Source of the DNA: Burkholderiaceae bacterium
GTDB taxonomy: Bacteria; Pseudomonadota; Gammaproteobacteria; Burkholderiales; Burkholderiaceae
Reading direction: 5' to 3'
Length of the DNA stretch: 33,723 bases
Assembly (NCBI GenBank): GCA_947457745.1
Contig: CANGWT010000001.1
Location: 1-33,723 of the forward strand
The notes under the pieces were generated by a model. It saw nothing but the letters and a program-made list of their open reading frames with translations, was not told the DNA's origin and did no database searches. A program made the translations under genes and the position numbers. Shown here one piece after another: positions 23,922 through 32,125 of this stretch; position 1 is the stretch's first letter; every line of letters begins with the position of its first letter.

Positions 23922-24569
23922 CTAATGAATTACGATATTGCGTAAGCCGTCATCCTCAATGATTTCTGAAATTAAATCGAGCCGGATTCTGGGATTGCTT
24001 TGGGCAAGTAAGTGGTTCTTTTGGGCTGGGGGGAGTGGCAAGAGCTCAGCCAATCGGTTGGACACCCAACCGCAATCATCTTGGTTCATTGGCATTTTGA
24101 ACGCATCTTTACCCAGTAAATCCTCGCTTTTAATCACAGAAATAATCTCATTCAAAAGCGAGGCTACCTTCTCATGCTCTTTTGCTAATGGTATTTCTGG
24201 GTCGGCATCCATGAGTTCAACTTGACCCATCCATAAGCCATTAGGCTCTTGGTTGATGTTTAGCACTTTAAAACGTTGCGTTCCATAAGACTTAGTCATA
24301 TAAAGCGCAGGTTGAATCGGATCAAACTCTTCCAATTTTGCTAAGGTGCCAATATTTGAAAAGTTAGCAACTGCGTCGGCATTTGACTCAATTGGATTGT
24401 GATCGAGAATGGTGATAACCCCAAAAGGAGTATCTTCTCGCAGGCAACGCTTCATCATGTCTAAATAACGTGCCTCAAAGATTTTGAGGGCAATTACGCC
24501 GCCTGGAAAGAGGGTAGTCCCCAAAGGGAAAAGCGGGATCCAGCGGGTTGTCAAAGAGGGTGTTGTCAT
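23922..24569 (-). CDS. Lon N-terminal (substrate-binding) domain protein
   Basis: Free-standing Lon-N/PUA-like domain protein of 215 residues, without ATPase or protease domains. It has the family start WIPLFPLGTTLFPGGVIALKIFEARYLDMMKRCL (about 11-44), FGVITIL, the GTLAKLEEFDP strand, and a helical C-terminal half. Such proteins are widespread in proteobacteria with no fixed function; a role in recognising proteins or in regulating proteolysis is a guess. It is the first gene of a two-gene operon with the DUF2236 gene, reading away from the 50-residue HCPC gene. Confidence 0.87.
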   Translation of the reverse strand: MTTPSLTTRWIPLFPLGTTLFPGGVIALKIFEARYLDMMKRCLREDTPFGVITILDHNPIESNADAVANFSNIGTLAKLEEFDPIQPALYMTKSYGTQRFKVLNINQEPNGLWMGQVELMDADPEIPLAKEHEKVASLLNEIISVIKSEDLLGKDAFKMPMNQDDCGWVSNRLAELLPLPPAQKNHLLAQSNPRIRLDLISEIIEDDGLRNIVIH

Positions 24570-24681
24570 GTGTTTAATTTAAAGGATTTGCGTTTAGTTT
24601 GCTGAGCAGTCGAAACGGCGCCGTGTTCAGCAGTAATCCTGGATTTCGGCCAAAATATGAAGTACTCATAGGAGAATAAAA

Positions 24682-24834
24682 ATGATGCAAAAGTTACGGG
24701 TTAAGCTCGCACGCTGGATTTTGGGAAAACATTGTCCTTGTTACCAAATGGGCTACCACACCATGGTTGATTTTCAGCAGCGCAGTGCAGATCAGCTGGA
24801 AAAGGCTAAACAAGCTCAATCTGCTAAGTACTAG
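24682..24834 (+). CDS. Small HCPCY-motif protein of unknown function
   Basis: A 50-codon frame preceded by AGGAG seven bases before ATG 24682, the best Shine-Dalgarno in this part of the window. The product is basic at the N terminus (MMQKLRVKLARWILGK), then has the motif HCPCYQMGYHTM at residues 17-28 with Cys18, Cys20, His17 and His26 as possible metal ligands, and an amphipathic Gln/Lys/Ala-rich C-terminal helix. There is no signal peptide. I recognise no family. It lies 32 bases before the DUF2244 gene on the same strand and may share its transcript. Confidence 0.65.
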   Translation: MMQKLRVKLARWILGKHCPCYQMGYHTMVDFQQRSADQLEKAKQAQSAKY

Positions 24835-24866
24835 ACTGCAAGCCTGACTCAGACTTACATCGAATA

Positions 24867-25295
24867 ATGAAAATCTGGAAGATGAGGCGAAATTGCGCAT
24901 TGACTCCGGGTCAATTGCTCAAGTTCTATATCGCCTTGGTTTGCCTTTCATTCACTGTTGCTACTGGTTTTTTATTGGCTGGCGTAAAAATTATCCTGAT
25001 CTTTACTGCAATAGAGTTGACCGCAGTCACCGCTGGCTTTTTGATCTATTGCCGACATGCTTTGGATTATGAGGAGATTGAAATCATCGGCACCCGCTTG
25101 TTGGTCAGGAAATTTATTGCTTACAAAGAGTCGGTAACTGAATTTAATACTCGCTGGGTCAGACTGTCGTATACAGAAGAGCATCAGAAGGTTTTGTTGA
25201 TAGAGCAGACAGGTCAGAGGGTTGAAATTGGCCAGTTTCTGAGACGCGATCAATTTAAAAATCTGATTGCTGAGCTCAGACCTTACTTGGGTTGA
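24867..25295 (+). CDS. DUF2244 domain-containing membrane protein
   Basis: Inner-membrane protein of 142 residues matching the DUF2244 layout: an N-terminal RRNCALTPGQLLKFY, two adjacent transmembrane helices (about 18-38 and 41-61), then a soluble PH-like beta domain with YEEIEIIGTRLLVRKF and a final RDQFKNLIAELRPYL helix. The function of the family is unknown; in related bacteria it often sits near cytochrome oxidase genes, which is not so here. ATG 24867 lacks a clear ribosome binding site; Met6 is an alternative start. Confidence 0.83.
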   Translation: MKIWKMRRNCALTPGQLLKFYIALVCLSFTVATGFLLAGVKIILIFTAIELTAVTAGFLIYCRHALDYEEIEIIGTRLLVRKFIAYKESVTEFNTRWVRLSYTEEHQKVLLIEQTGQRVEIGQFLRRDQFKNLIAELRPYLG

Positions 25296-25394
25296 CTACA
25301 ACCATAAGTTCAAAAGGGTTAAAGCTTGGCACTCTGCAGAAATATGGATTCAACTCGATACTTTACTTAATTCAATACATTTGTTAAATCCATC

Positions 25395-25961
25395 ATGAAC
25401 GTTAATACCGCAGTAAAAGCCGCCCTCAATACCTTGGTTGATATTGCATCCCATTCCAACGGTGTTCAGCCTGTTACTGGCTTAGAGCTGGCGCAGCGCC
25501 AAAAATTATCAGTGAGCAGAATCGAGCTGTTACTCAGCGCATTACGTGCAGCTGGAATCGTGAAGGGTACAAAAGGTCGCAATGGGGGTTACACACTACT
25601 GCAGGATCCCTGCATGGTCACGATTAAAGATGTGGTCCTGGCAATGAATTACATCAAAAAGCGCAAAGTTGAGGCTTGCGATATCGCTAGTGAGCTTTAC
25701 CAATCCTTGGAGACGTATATGCTCAGCTGCATGGCCAATGTGAGCCTCTCTGATGCCATCAAAGATTATGTGCCGCGATTTAGCGAAGCTAAAACTGCTC
25801 CCGAGCGTCAGGCTTTTGTTTATTCCGACTTCAGAGCTGAAAAGCCATCCAAAGGGGAGGTGCAGAGAGTAATCAAGGCGCCATTTAAGAAGGTGGAGGA
25901 TGTACCTTTGGGACCGAACTCCATTTTTAGTTTTGGTGACTACCTTCACAAATCAAGATAA
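25395..25961 (+). CDS. Rrf2-family transcriptional regulator
   Basis: Winged-helix DNA-binding regulator of 188 residues. The Rrf2 domain covers about 1-130: an N-terminal helix, the helix-turn-helix around LELAQRQKLSVSRIELLLSALRAAGIV (30-56), then the wing GTKGRNGGYTLL (58-69). IscR and NsrR hold an iron-sulfur cluster through three closely spaced Cys; here Cys73, Cys95 and Cys112 are spaced differently, so cluster binding is uncertain. A Lys/Pro-rich tail of about 55 residues extends past the usual end. The gene precedes a TPR protein gene by 14 bases and may regulate its own operon. Signal unknown. Confidence 0.85.
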   Translation: MNVNTAVKAALNTLVDIASHSNGVQPVTGLELAQRQKLSVSRIELLLSALRAAGIVKGTKGRNGGYTLLQDPCMVTIKDVVLAMNYIKKRKVEACDIASELYQSLETYMLSCMANVSLSDAIKDYVPRFSEAKTAPERQAFVYSDFRAEKPSKGEVQRVIKAPFKKVEDVPLGPNSIFSFGDYLHKSR

Positions 25962-25975
25962 CAACAAGGATCTTC

Positions 25976-26449
25976 ATGATGCAGGTAATCAAATGGAATT
26001 TCGCTAGCAAACTATTGGCATCTATTTTGCTGGCAACGGCACCATGGCTAGTTTCTTTGGCTGCTGATAGCACCCCAACTAAATCTGACCCAGCTTGGCT
26101 AACGGATGCCCGCGCCAGCATCAAATCCAATAATTATGAGCAAGCATTAAAGCAATTACAGTCTGCAAACGAAATCAACTCTGCAGACTGGAACAATCTG
26201 ATGGGATACAGTCTGCGCAAAAAGCAGCCACCAGATTTGGTTTTATCTGAAAAATATTACCAGGCAGCGCTGAAGATTGACCCCAGTCATAGATCGGCTT
26301 TGGAATACTACGGCGAGCTGCTTTTGATGAAGAAGGACTTGCCTGGAGCAGAGGCAATGTTGGCAAGACTTAACAAGGCTTGCTTGTTTGGTTGCGAAGA
26401 GTACAGCGACCTCAAAGATAGTATTACCAAGTATCAAGGTAAAAAGTAA
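25976..26449 (+). CDS. Exported tetratricopeptide-repeat protein
   Basis: Periplasmic protein of 157 residues. A signal peptide of about 30 residues (KWNF, a hydrophobic run, cleavage near SLAA) is followed by helical repeats. TPR-like segments are seen at about 48-68 (NNYEQALKQLQSANEINSAD) and 82-118 (LSEKYYQAALKIDPSHRSALEYYGELLL), with a third degenerate unit. Two cysteines near the end (ACLFGC) could form a disulfide. Likely a protein-protein interaction module; partner unknown. It starts 14 bases after the Rrf2 gene. The second ATG (25979) is an equally good start. Confidence 0.82.
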   Translation: MMQVIKWNFASKLLASILLATAPWLVSLAADSTPTKSDPAWLTDARASIKSNNYEQALKQLQSANEINSADWNNLMGYSLRKKQPPDLVLSEKYYQAALKIDPSHRSALEYYGELLLMKKDLPGAEAMLARLNKACLFGCEEYSDLKDSITKYQGKK

Positions 26450-26462
26450 TTCTTCAGCCCTC

Positions 26463-27872
26463 ATGTCATCAAGTGGCTATGAATATCCTCCATTAGCATT
26501 TGTTGACATTGAGACTACAGGCTCTCATTTCGAGCGCGATCGCATTACAGAGCTTGGCATCAAATCGCTGATTCATGATCAGGTAGAGACTTGGGAAAGC
26601 CTCATTAATCCCCAGACATTGATTCCTCAGAACATCCAAAGTTTGACGGGAATTAGACCTGAGATGGTTAGTCAGCAGCCTCCCTTTGAGAGTTTGGCGA
26701 TAGAGGTCGCTCGCGAGCTCGAGGGTAAGATTTTTGTAGCTCACAATGCCCGATTCGACTATGGATTTTTGAAAGCATCATTTAAGCGGGTGGGTATCGA
26801 CTTCAAGCCCAAAGTACTATGCACTGTAAAGCTCTCTCGTTTACTATTTCCTGATCAGGCAAGACACAATCTCGACACCATCATTGGCGTCCACCGTCTC
26901 AAAATTAGCGCACGGCACCGTGCATTGGGTGATGCTGATTTATTACTTCAGTTTTGGCGCGTTTGCGAAGAAAAGCTTGGGCGTGAAGCGCTTCTCAAGG
27001 CAGTAAATCAACTCATTGGTAATCCAAGCTTGCCACCCAATATTGATAAAGCACTGGTGGACTCAATTCCAGAAAAGCCGGGTTGTTACATTTTTTATGG
27101 TGAGAATCAAATCCCGCTGTATATCGGTAAAAGTATTTCTCTGCGTAGCAGGGTGATGGGCCATTTTCAAGGGGCGCTTACCCAGCGCAAGGAAATGAAG
27201 CTCTCGATGCAAGTCAGAGATATCGATTGGATTGAGACTAGCGGAGAGTTGGGCGCATTAATTTTAGAATCGCGACTCATTAAAGAGCGCATGCCTAGTA
27301 TGAACATCAAATTACGCCGCTCAAAGGATCTCTGCGCCTGGAAATTGGAGCTGACAGAGGATGGTGTGCTCTCTCCTCATCTAGTGGGTCATCGTGAATT
27401 AGACCCTGGTATTCAAGAAAACTTGTTTGGCTTGTTCTATAGCAAGCGAGAGGCTAACGCTTACCTTAAGGCAATTGCTAAAAAATATCGTCTCTGTGAA
27501 GCGCTGCTTGGTCTAGAGAAGCGTATTGAAGGCAAAGCTTGCTTTGCTTATCAAGTTAAGCAATGCGGTGGCGCTTGTATTGGAGGTTCGCCAATCGAGT
27601 TGCACAATCTGCAACTCAAAACTGCCCTGGAATTATTTCAGGTTCAAGTTTGGCCATACTCTGGACCCGTGGCAGTCAAAGAGGCGGGCCACATGCATGT
27701 ATTGGATCGTTGGCGTTATTTAGGTACGGCAATAAACGAAGAAGAGCTCTATGAGTTGGCCGAATCAGGAGAGGCTGAATTTGACCTAGATATTTACAAG
27801 ATCTTGAAAAAAGCACTGGCCGGAAGCTTTAAGAGTCAGGTGATCCCTCTAGTAGTCAAAGATACTGCGTAA
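26463..27872 (+). CDS. DnaQ-like 3'-5' exonuclease fused to UvrC-type GIY-YIG nuclease
   Basis: Two-domain nuclease of 469 residues, probably a DNA repair enzyme related to Cho/UvrC. The DEDDh exonuclease (about 10-170) keeps Asp15 and Glu17 in FVDIETTGS, Asp99 in HNARFDYGFL, and His152 plus Asp157 in RHRALGDADLL. The GIY-YIG domain (about 204-285) reads PGCYIFYGENQIPLYIGKS, with an Arg at 228 and catalytic Glu269 in LILESRLIKE. Past it lies a UvrC-like cysteine cluster, Cys345, Cys360, Cys368 and Cys372, in the KACFAYQVKQCGGACIGG region, resembling the iron-sulfur site of UvrC. UvrC's UvrB-binding and RNase H domains are missing. ATG 26463, 13 bases after the TPR stop, is preferred; an upstream ATG overlaps the TPR gene. 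Confidence 0.9.
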   Translation: MSSSGYEYPPLAFVDIETTGSHFERDRITELGIKSLIHDQVETWESLINPQTLIPQNIQSLTGIRPEMVSQQPPFESLAIEVARELEGKIFVAHNARFDYGFLKASFKRVGIDFKPKVLCTVKLSRLLFPDQARHNLDTIIGVHRLKISARHRALGDADLLLQFWRVCEEKLGREALLKAVNQLIGNPSLPPNIDKALVDSIPEKPGCYIFYGENQIPLYIGKSISLRSRVMGHFQGALTQRKEMKLSMQVRDIDWIETSGELGALILESRLIKERMPSMNIKLRRSKDLCAWKLELTEDGVLSPHLVGHRELDPGIQENLFGLFYSKREANAYLKAIAKKYRLCEALLGLEKRIEGKACFAYQVKQCGGACIGGSPIELHNLQLKTALELFQVQVWPYSGPVAVKEAGHMHVLDRWRYLGTAINEEELYELAESGEAEFDLDIYKILKKALAGSFKSQVIPLVVKDTA

Positions 27873-27886
27873 TGGACGCTAAAAGC

Positions 27887-28141
27887 CTAGGCTTTAAAAA
27901 ATCCCAGTTTTTCTGATCTTGGTAGTTTCTTTAATCTAGCTTCAGCTTTAGATGCCTCAGATCGATCTGGGTGCTCTTGACTTGCTAAAAGGATGACTGG
28001 TCTGCGAGCCCTCGTATAACGAGCACCTTCCCCTGAATTATGAGCTGCTAAACGATGTTCTAAGCGGTTTGTAATGCCAGCGTAATAGCTGCCATCAGAG
28101 CACTCTAAGAGGTAAACAAGCCAGGTCAAAATAGGGGTCAA
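27887..28141 (-). CDS. Small GIY-YIG nuclease-fold protein (UPF0213/YhbQ-like)
   Basis: Single-domain GIY-YIG protein of 84 residues. The strands WLVYLLECSDGSYYAGITNRLEHRLAAHN hold the VYLL...YAGIT variant of the GIY-YIG motif and the conserved Arg and His. GARYTRARRPVILL and a Glu-rich helix (SEASKAEARLKKL) follow. Length and pattern match the YhbQ/UPF0213 family, whose members are suspected DNA repair nucleases. It converges on the exonuclease/GIY-YIG fusion gene, ending 14 bases from its stop, and diverges from clpB across about 100 bases. Confidence 0.88.
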   Translation of the reverse strand: MTPILTWLVYLLECSDGSYYAGITNRLEHRLAAHNSGEGARYTRARRPVILLASQEHPDRSEASKAEARLKKLPRSEKLGFFKA

Positions 28142-28167
28142 TTCGCTTAAAAAAGAGGTCTAACAGA

Positions 28168-28195
28168 CTTGAAATTATGCAGAATGCCCCTATAT
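28168..28195 (+). promoter_or_regulatory. Sigma-32-like heat-shock promoter of clpB
   Basis: CTTGAAA (28168-28174) is identical to the sigma-32 -35 consensus. CCCCTATAT (28187-28195) is close to its CCCCATNT -10, after a 12-base spacer. It lies about 50 bases before the clpB ATG, and clpB is a classic RpoH target. The motif match is visible; use in this organism is inferred. Confidence 0.75.
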
Positions 28196-28243
28196 TCTAT
28201 AGATATAAATACATAAAAATAGATAGAGTAGATAGGGCTAAAA

Positions 28244-30838
28244 ATGAGAATAGATAAATTAACTACTAAGTTTCAAGAAGCGCTCAGTGAGGCGCAAAGC
28301 CTGGCTTTAGCAAAAGATAACCAATATATCGAGCCATCCCATTTGCTGCTAGCCATGCTGCGTGACTCAGATGGTGGCGCTAAGAGTTTATTGACACGCG
28401 CCGGCGTCAACGTGCCGGGCCTTGAAAAAGCAACTGAGAAACTGATTGCCAATCTCCCAGAAGTGCAGGGCACTGGTGGTGAAGTTCAGCTTGGGCGTGA
28501 TTTAAGTAATTGGCTAAATTTATGTGAAAAAGAAGCGAATAAGCGTAATGATCAATTTATTGCTGGCGAGTTGTTTTTGTTGGTGGTGGCAGACGATAAA
28601 GGGGAACTCGGCAAGATTGCTCGAGAGAATGGTTTAAATCGTAAATCTTTAGTGGCGGCTATTGATTTAGTGCGCGGAGGAGAGTCAGTGAATAGTGCAG
28701 ATGCTGAAGGTCAACGTGAGGCCTTAAAGAAATACACCATTGATTTAACTGAGCGTGCTCGTATGGGTAAGTTAGATCCTGTGATTGGTCGTGATGATGA
28801 GATTCGTCGCACCATTCAGATTCTGCAGCGTCGAGGTAAGAACAACCCAGTCCTCATTGGTGAGCCAGGTGTTGGTAAGACTGCCATTGTTGAGGGCTTA
28901 GCCCAGCGCATCGTCAACGGTGAAGTTCCTGAAACCCTCAAGAACAAGCGTGTCCTCGTATTGGATATGGCTTTGTTGCTAGCGGGTGCCAAGTACCGTG
29001 GTGAATTCGAGGAGCGCCTCAAGGCTGTTCTGAGTGACGTTGCTAAGGACGAAGGTCAAACCATCATCTTTATTGATGAGATTCATACGATGGTTGGCGC
29101 GGGTAAGGGTGATGGCGCAATGGATGCCGGTAATATGCTCAAGCCTGCCCTGGCACGTGGTGAATTGCACTGCATCGGCGCAACCACTTTAGATGAATAC
29201 CGTAAGTACATTGAGAAGGATGCTGCACTCGAGCGCCGCTTCCAAAAAGTGATGGTGGAGGAGCCTAGTGTAGAGGCGACCATTGCCATCTTGCGAGGTT
29301 TACAAGAACGTTACGAACTTCACCATGGTATTGAGATTACTGATCCTGCTATCGTAGCAGCCGCAGAGTTATCTCATCGCTATATCACTGATCGTTTCTT
29401 GCCAGATAAAGCTATCGACCTCATTGATGAGGCCGGCTCACGTATTCGGATGGAAATTGATTCCAAGCCAGAGGTTATGGATAAGCTGGAGCGTCGTCTG
29501 ATTCAACTCAAGATTGAGCGTGAAGCGGTTAAGAAGGAAAAAGATGAGGCATCACAAAAACGTCTTGGCTTGATTGAAGATGAAATCAAGCGCTTGGGTG
29601 CTGAGTATGCCGATCTTGAAGAAATCTGGAAAGCGGAAAAAGGCGCTGTATTAGGTGCCGCTCATCTCAAAGAGGAGATCGAAAAAGTTCGCGCAGATAT
29701 TAATAAATTACAGCGTGAGGGAAAGCTAGAGCAAGTTGCGGAATTGCAATATGGAAAATTGCCCGAGCTTGAAGCTAAACTGAAATCTGCTGCCGCTGCT
29801 GAAGCAAAGGGCGATAAAGATGGCGTAGTGAAGAACAAACTCTTACGTACACAAGTCGGTGCAGAAGAAATTGCTGAAGTAGTTTCTCGAGCTACGGGTA
29901 TCCCGGTATCGAAGATGATGCAGGGTGAGCGCGATAAGTTGCTCAAGATGGAAGAGTTGTTGCATCAGCGCGTGGTAGGCCAAGAAGAGGCAATTCGTGC
30001 AGTATCTGATGCTATTCGTCGGTCCCGCGCAGGTCTTTCTGAAGAGAATCGCCCTTATGGCTCATTCTTATTCTTGGGGCCTACTGGTGTTGGTAAGACT
30101 GAGCTTTGTAAAGCCTTGGCTGGCTTCTTATTTGATAGCGAAGATCACCTCATTCGAATTGATATGAGTGAGTTTATGGAGAAGCATAGCGTTGCCCGTT
30201 TAATCGGCGCGCCTCCAGGCTATGTTGGCTACGAAGAGGGTGGCTATCTAACTGAGCAAGTGCGTCGTCATCCTTATAGCGTCATCTTGTTTGATGAGAT
30301 TGAAAAAGCGCATCCAGATGTCTTCAATGTGCTCTTGCAAGTATTGGATGATGGCCGCTTAACGGATGGTCAAGGTCGCACCGTAGACTTTAAGAATACC
30401 GTGATTGTGATGACTAGCAATATTGGCTCACATCTCATTCAGTCGATGGTTGGTAAGAAGCAGTTAGAGATTAAAGAGGCGGTATTTGAAGAGTTAAAGA
30501 GCCATTTCCGCCCTGAGTTCTTAAACCGGATTGATGAGATCGTAGTCTTCCATGGTTTAGATAAAGGCAATATTGCCAATATCGCGAAGATCTTGCTGAA
30601 GAACTTGTCAGATCGTTTGGCCAAGGTTGATATGCAGATGGATGTCAGTGATGCCGCTTTAAGTAAGATTGCGGAAGTCGGTTTTGATCCTGTATTTGGA
30701 GCAAGACCACTAAAGCGTGCGATTCAGCAATATATCGAAAACCCAGTTTCCAAGATGATCTTGGAAGGTAAGTTTGGCCCTAAGGACACTGTTCCTGTTG
30801 GTATTGATAAGAACGGCGATTTCAGCTTTACCAAGTAA
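28244..30838 (+). CDS. clpB: ATP-dependent disaggregase chaperone ClpB
   Basis: Hexameric AAA+ disaggregase that works with DnaK to rescue aggregated proteins. The 864-residue product is full length. Regions in order: N-terminal double Clp-N domain (about 1-145); first AAA+ domain with Walker A GEPGVGKT at 206-213, IIFIDEIHTMVGAG and ATTLDEYRKYIEKDAALERRF; the coiled-coil middle domain (about 410-525, rich in Glu/Lys, EREAVKKEKDEASQKRLG); second AAA+ domain with Walker A GPTGVGKT near 612, FDEIEKAHPDVFNVLLQVLDDGRLTD and a C-terminal VFGARPLKRAIQQYIENP. There is no ClpP-binding loop. A sigma-32-like promoter precedes it and an MFS gene follows after 48 bases. Confidence 0.97.
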   Translation: MRIDKLTTKFQEALSEAQSLALAKDNQYIEPSHLLLAMLRDSDGGAKSLLTRAGVNVPGLEKATEKLIANLPEVQGTGGEVQLGRDLSNWLNLCEKEANKRNDQFIAGELFLLVVADDKGELGKIARENGLNRKSLVAAIDLVRGGESVNSADAEGQREALKKYTIDLTERARMGKLDPVIGRDDEIRRTIQILQRRGKNNPVLIGEPGVGKTAIVEGLAQRIVNGEVPETLKNKRVLVLDMALLLAGAKYRGEFEERLKAVLSDVAKDEGQTIIFIDEIHTMVGAGKGDGAMDAGNMLKPALARGELHCIGATTLDEYRKYIEKDAALERRFQKVMVEEPSVEATIAILRGLQERYELHHGIEITDPAIVAAAELSHRYITDRFLPDKAIDLIDEAGSRIRMEIDSKPEVMDKLERRLIQLKIEREAVKKEKDEASQKRLGLIEDEIKRLGAEYADLEEIWKAEKGAVLGAAHLKEEIEKVRADINKLQREGKLEQVAELQYGKLPELEAKLKSAAAAEAKGDKDGVVKNKLLRTQVGAEEIAEVVSRATGIPVSKMMQGERDKLLKMEELLHQRVVGQEEAIRAVSDAIRRSRAGLSEENRPYGSFLFLGPTGVGKTELCKALAGFLFDSEDHLIRIDMSEFMEKHSVARLIGAPPGYVGYEEGGYLTEQVRRHPYSVILFDEIEKAHPDVFNVLLQVLDDGRLTDGQGRTVDFKNTVIVMTSNIGSHLIQSMVGKKQLEIKEAVFEELKSHFRPEFLNRIDEIVVFHGLDKGNIANIAKILLKNLSDRLAKVDMQMDVSDAALSKIAEVGFDPVFGARPLKRAIQQYIENPVSKMILEGKFGPKDTVPVGIDKNGDFSFTK

Positions 30839-30886
30839 ATCATCAAAAAATCAGCGGGAATATGCCTGCACCAGTAAACTCGGTAC

Positions 30887-32125
30887 ATGACTGACGCTCT
30901 AAAAAATAGGCGCGCCAGTGATGTCCGGGTTGTTGGTCTCATTAGCCTGGCTCACGGTAGCTCCCATTTCTTTCATTTAATTCTGCCCCCCATGTTCCCA
31001 TGGTTGAAGGCGGAGTTCGGCTTTAACTATGCTGAGCTAGGCTTGCTCATGACCATCTTCTTTGTGGTCTCATGCATTGTTCAGGCGGCATCTGGATTTT
31101 TAGTGGATCGTATTGGCTCTCGCCCCGTCTTGTTTGCTGGTGTGGCTTTACTTGCATTGGCTGCGCTGACTTACTCACAAAGCAATGGCTATGCCATGTT
31201 GGTGCTGGGGGCGGTGATTGCGGGATGTGGCAATGGTGTTTTCCATCCAGTGGATTACACGCTAATTAATCATAAAATTTCACCACCGAATTTGCCTTAT
31301 GCCTACTCCATTCATGGTGTGACAGGTTATATCGGCTGGGCTGCTGCTCCAGCTTTCATGGTGGCTATAACAACCATAGCAGATTGGCGCATTGCGTTTT
31401 TGTCGGCTGCAGTGCTAGAGGCGCTGATTTTGGTGATTCTCTGGTTGAGTCGGGCTCGTTTGGTAGATGATGTGCAGGCAAGGCGAGATGAATCAGAGGC
31501 TAGTCATATTGCGAACAATCCTGGTGGCGCACCCATGAGTACCTTCGGTTTTCTGAGGCTGCCTGTTGTTTGGCTCTGCTGGATTTTCTTTTTCTTTAGT
31601 ATGGCTGCAACTACCGGCCTGCAATCATTTGCCCCAACTGCACTTTTTAAAATCTACGACATTGCTGTGAGCTCCGGTAATTATTATTTAACACTCATGT
31701 CTTTGGGTGGCGCTGGAGGGATGTTATTGGGCGGCTATTTGGCCACCAAGTTAAAAGTGCCTGAGCGCATCATTACGATCTGCTTCACTGTGAATATCGT
31801 CATGGGTCTTTTGATGGCTACAGGTTTGGTGCCTGTCGAATTAATCATCATTGCTTTCATTGTGATTGGACTTGGCTTGGGAGTAGCGGCACCATCGCGC
31901 GACTTAATGATTCGAACTGCAACACCCTCTGGCTCATCGGGCAGGGTGTACGGTATTGTTTATTCAGGTATTGATTTGGGCGCAGCACTAAGTCCATTAA
32001 TTTTTGGAATCTTCTTGGATGTGGGCTTGCCAAAGTTCTTGTTCATTGGCGTGGCTCTTCTCCAGATCATGATTATCCTGACCGGATTTAAGGTGGCGAG
32101 CCTCAGCACCCCCAAAGCTAGCTAA
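30887..32125 (+). CDS. MFS transporter
   Basis: Inner-membrane major facilitator superfamily permease of 412 residues with about 12 hydrophobic helices in two halves, divided by a charged loop near residues 190-215 (ARLVDDVQARRDESEAS). The loop between helices 2 and 3 has the MFS signature GFLVDRIGSRPVLFAG at about 70-85. An N-terminal HGSSHFFHLILPPMFPWLKAEFG resembles the fosmidomycin-resistance/sugar-efflux branch, but the substrate cannot be told from sequence. It begins 48 bases after clpB on the same strand with no obvious terminator between, so it may partly share the heat-shock transcript. Confidence 0.88.
   Translation: MTDALKNRRASDVRVVGLISLAHGSSHFFHLILPPMFPWLKAEFGFNYAELGLLMTIFFVVSCIVQAASGFLVDRIGSRPVLFAGVALLALAALTYSQSNGYAMLVLGAVIAGCGNGVFHPVDYTLINHKISPPNLPYAYSIHGVTGYIGWAAAPAFMVAITTIADWRIAFLSAAVLEALILVILWLSRARLVDDVQARRDESEASHIANNPGGAPMSTFGFLRLPVVWLCWIFFFFSMAATTGLQSFAPTALFKIYDIAVSSGNYYLTLMSLGGAGGMLLGGYLATKLKVPERIITICFTVNIVMGLLMATGLVPVELIIIAFIVIGLGLGVAAPSRDLMIRTATPSGSSGRVYGIVYSGIDLGAALSPLIFGIFLDVGLPKFLFIGVALLQIMIILTGFKVASLSTPKAS

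Noticed and set aside
26388..26462. exonuclease/GIY-YIG start at 26388
   Set aside because: The 25 extra residues overlap the TPR gene and look unlike a domain start; ATG 26463 gives a start just before the exonuclease motif.
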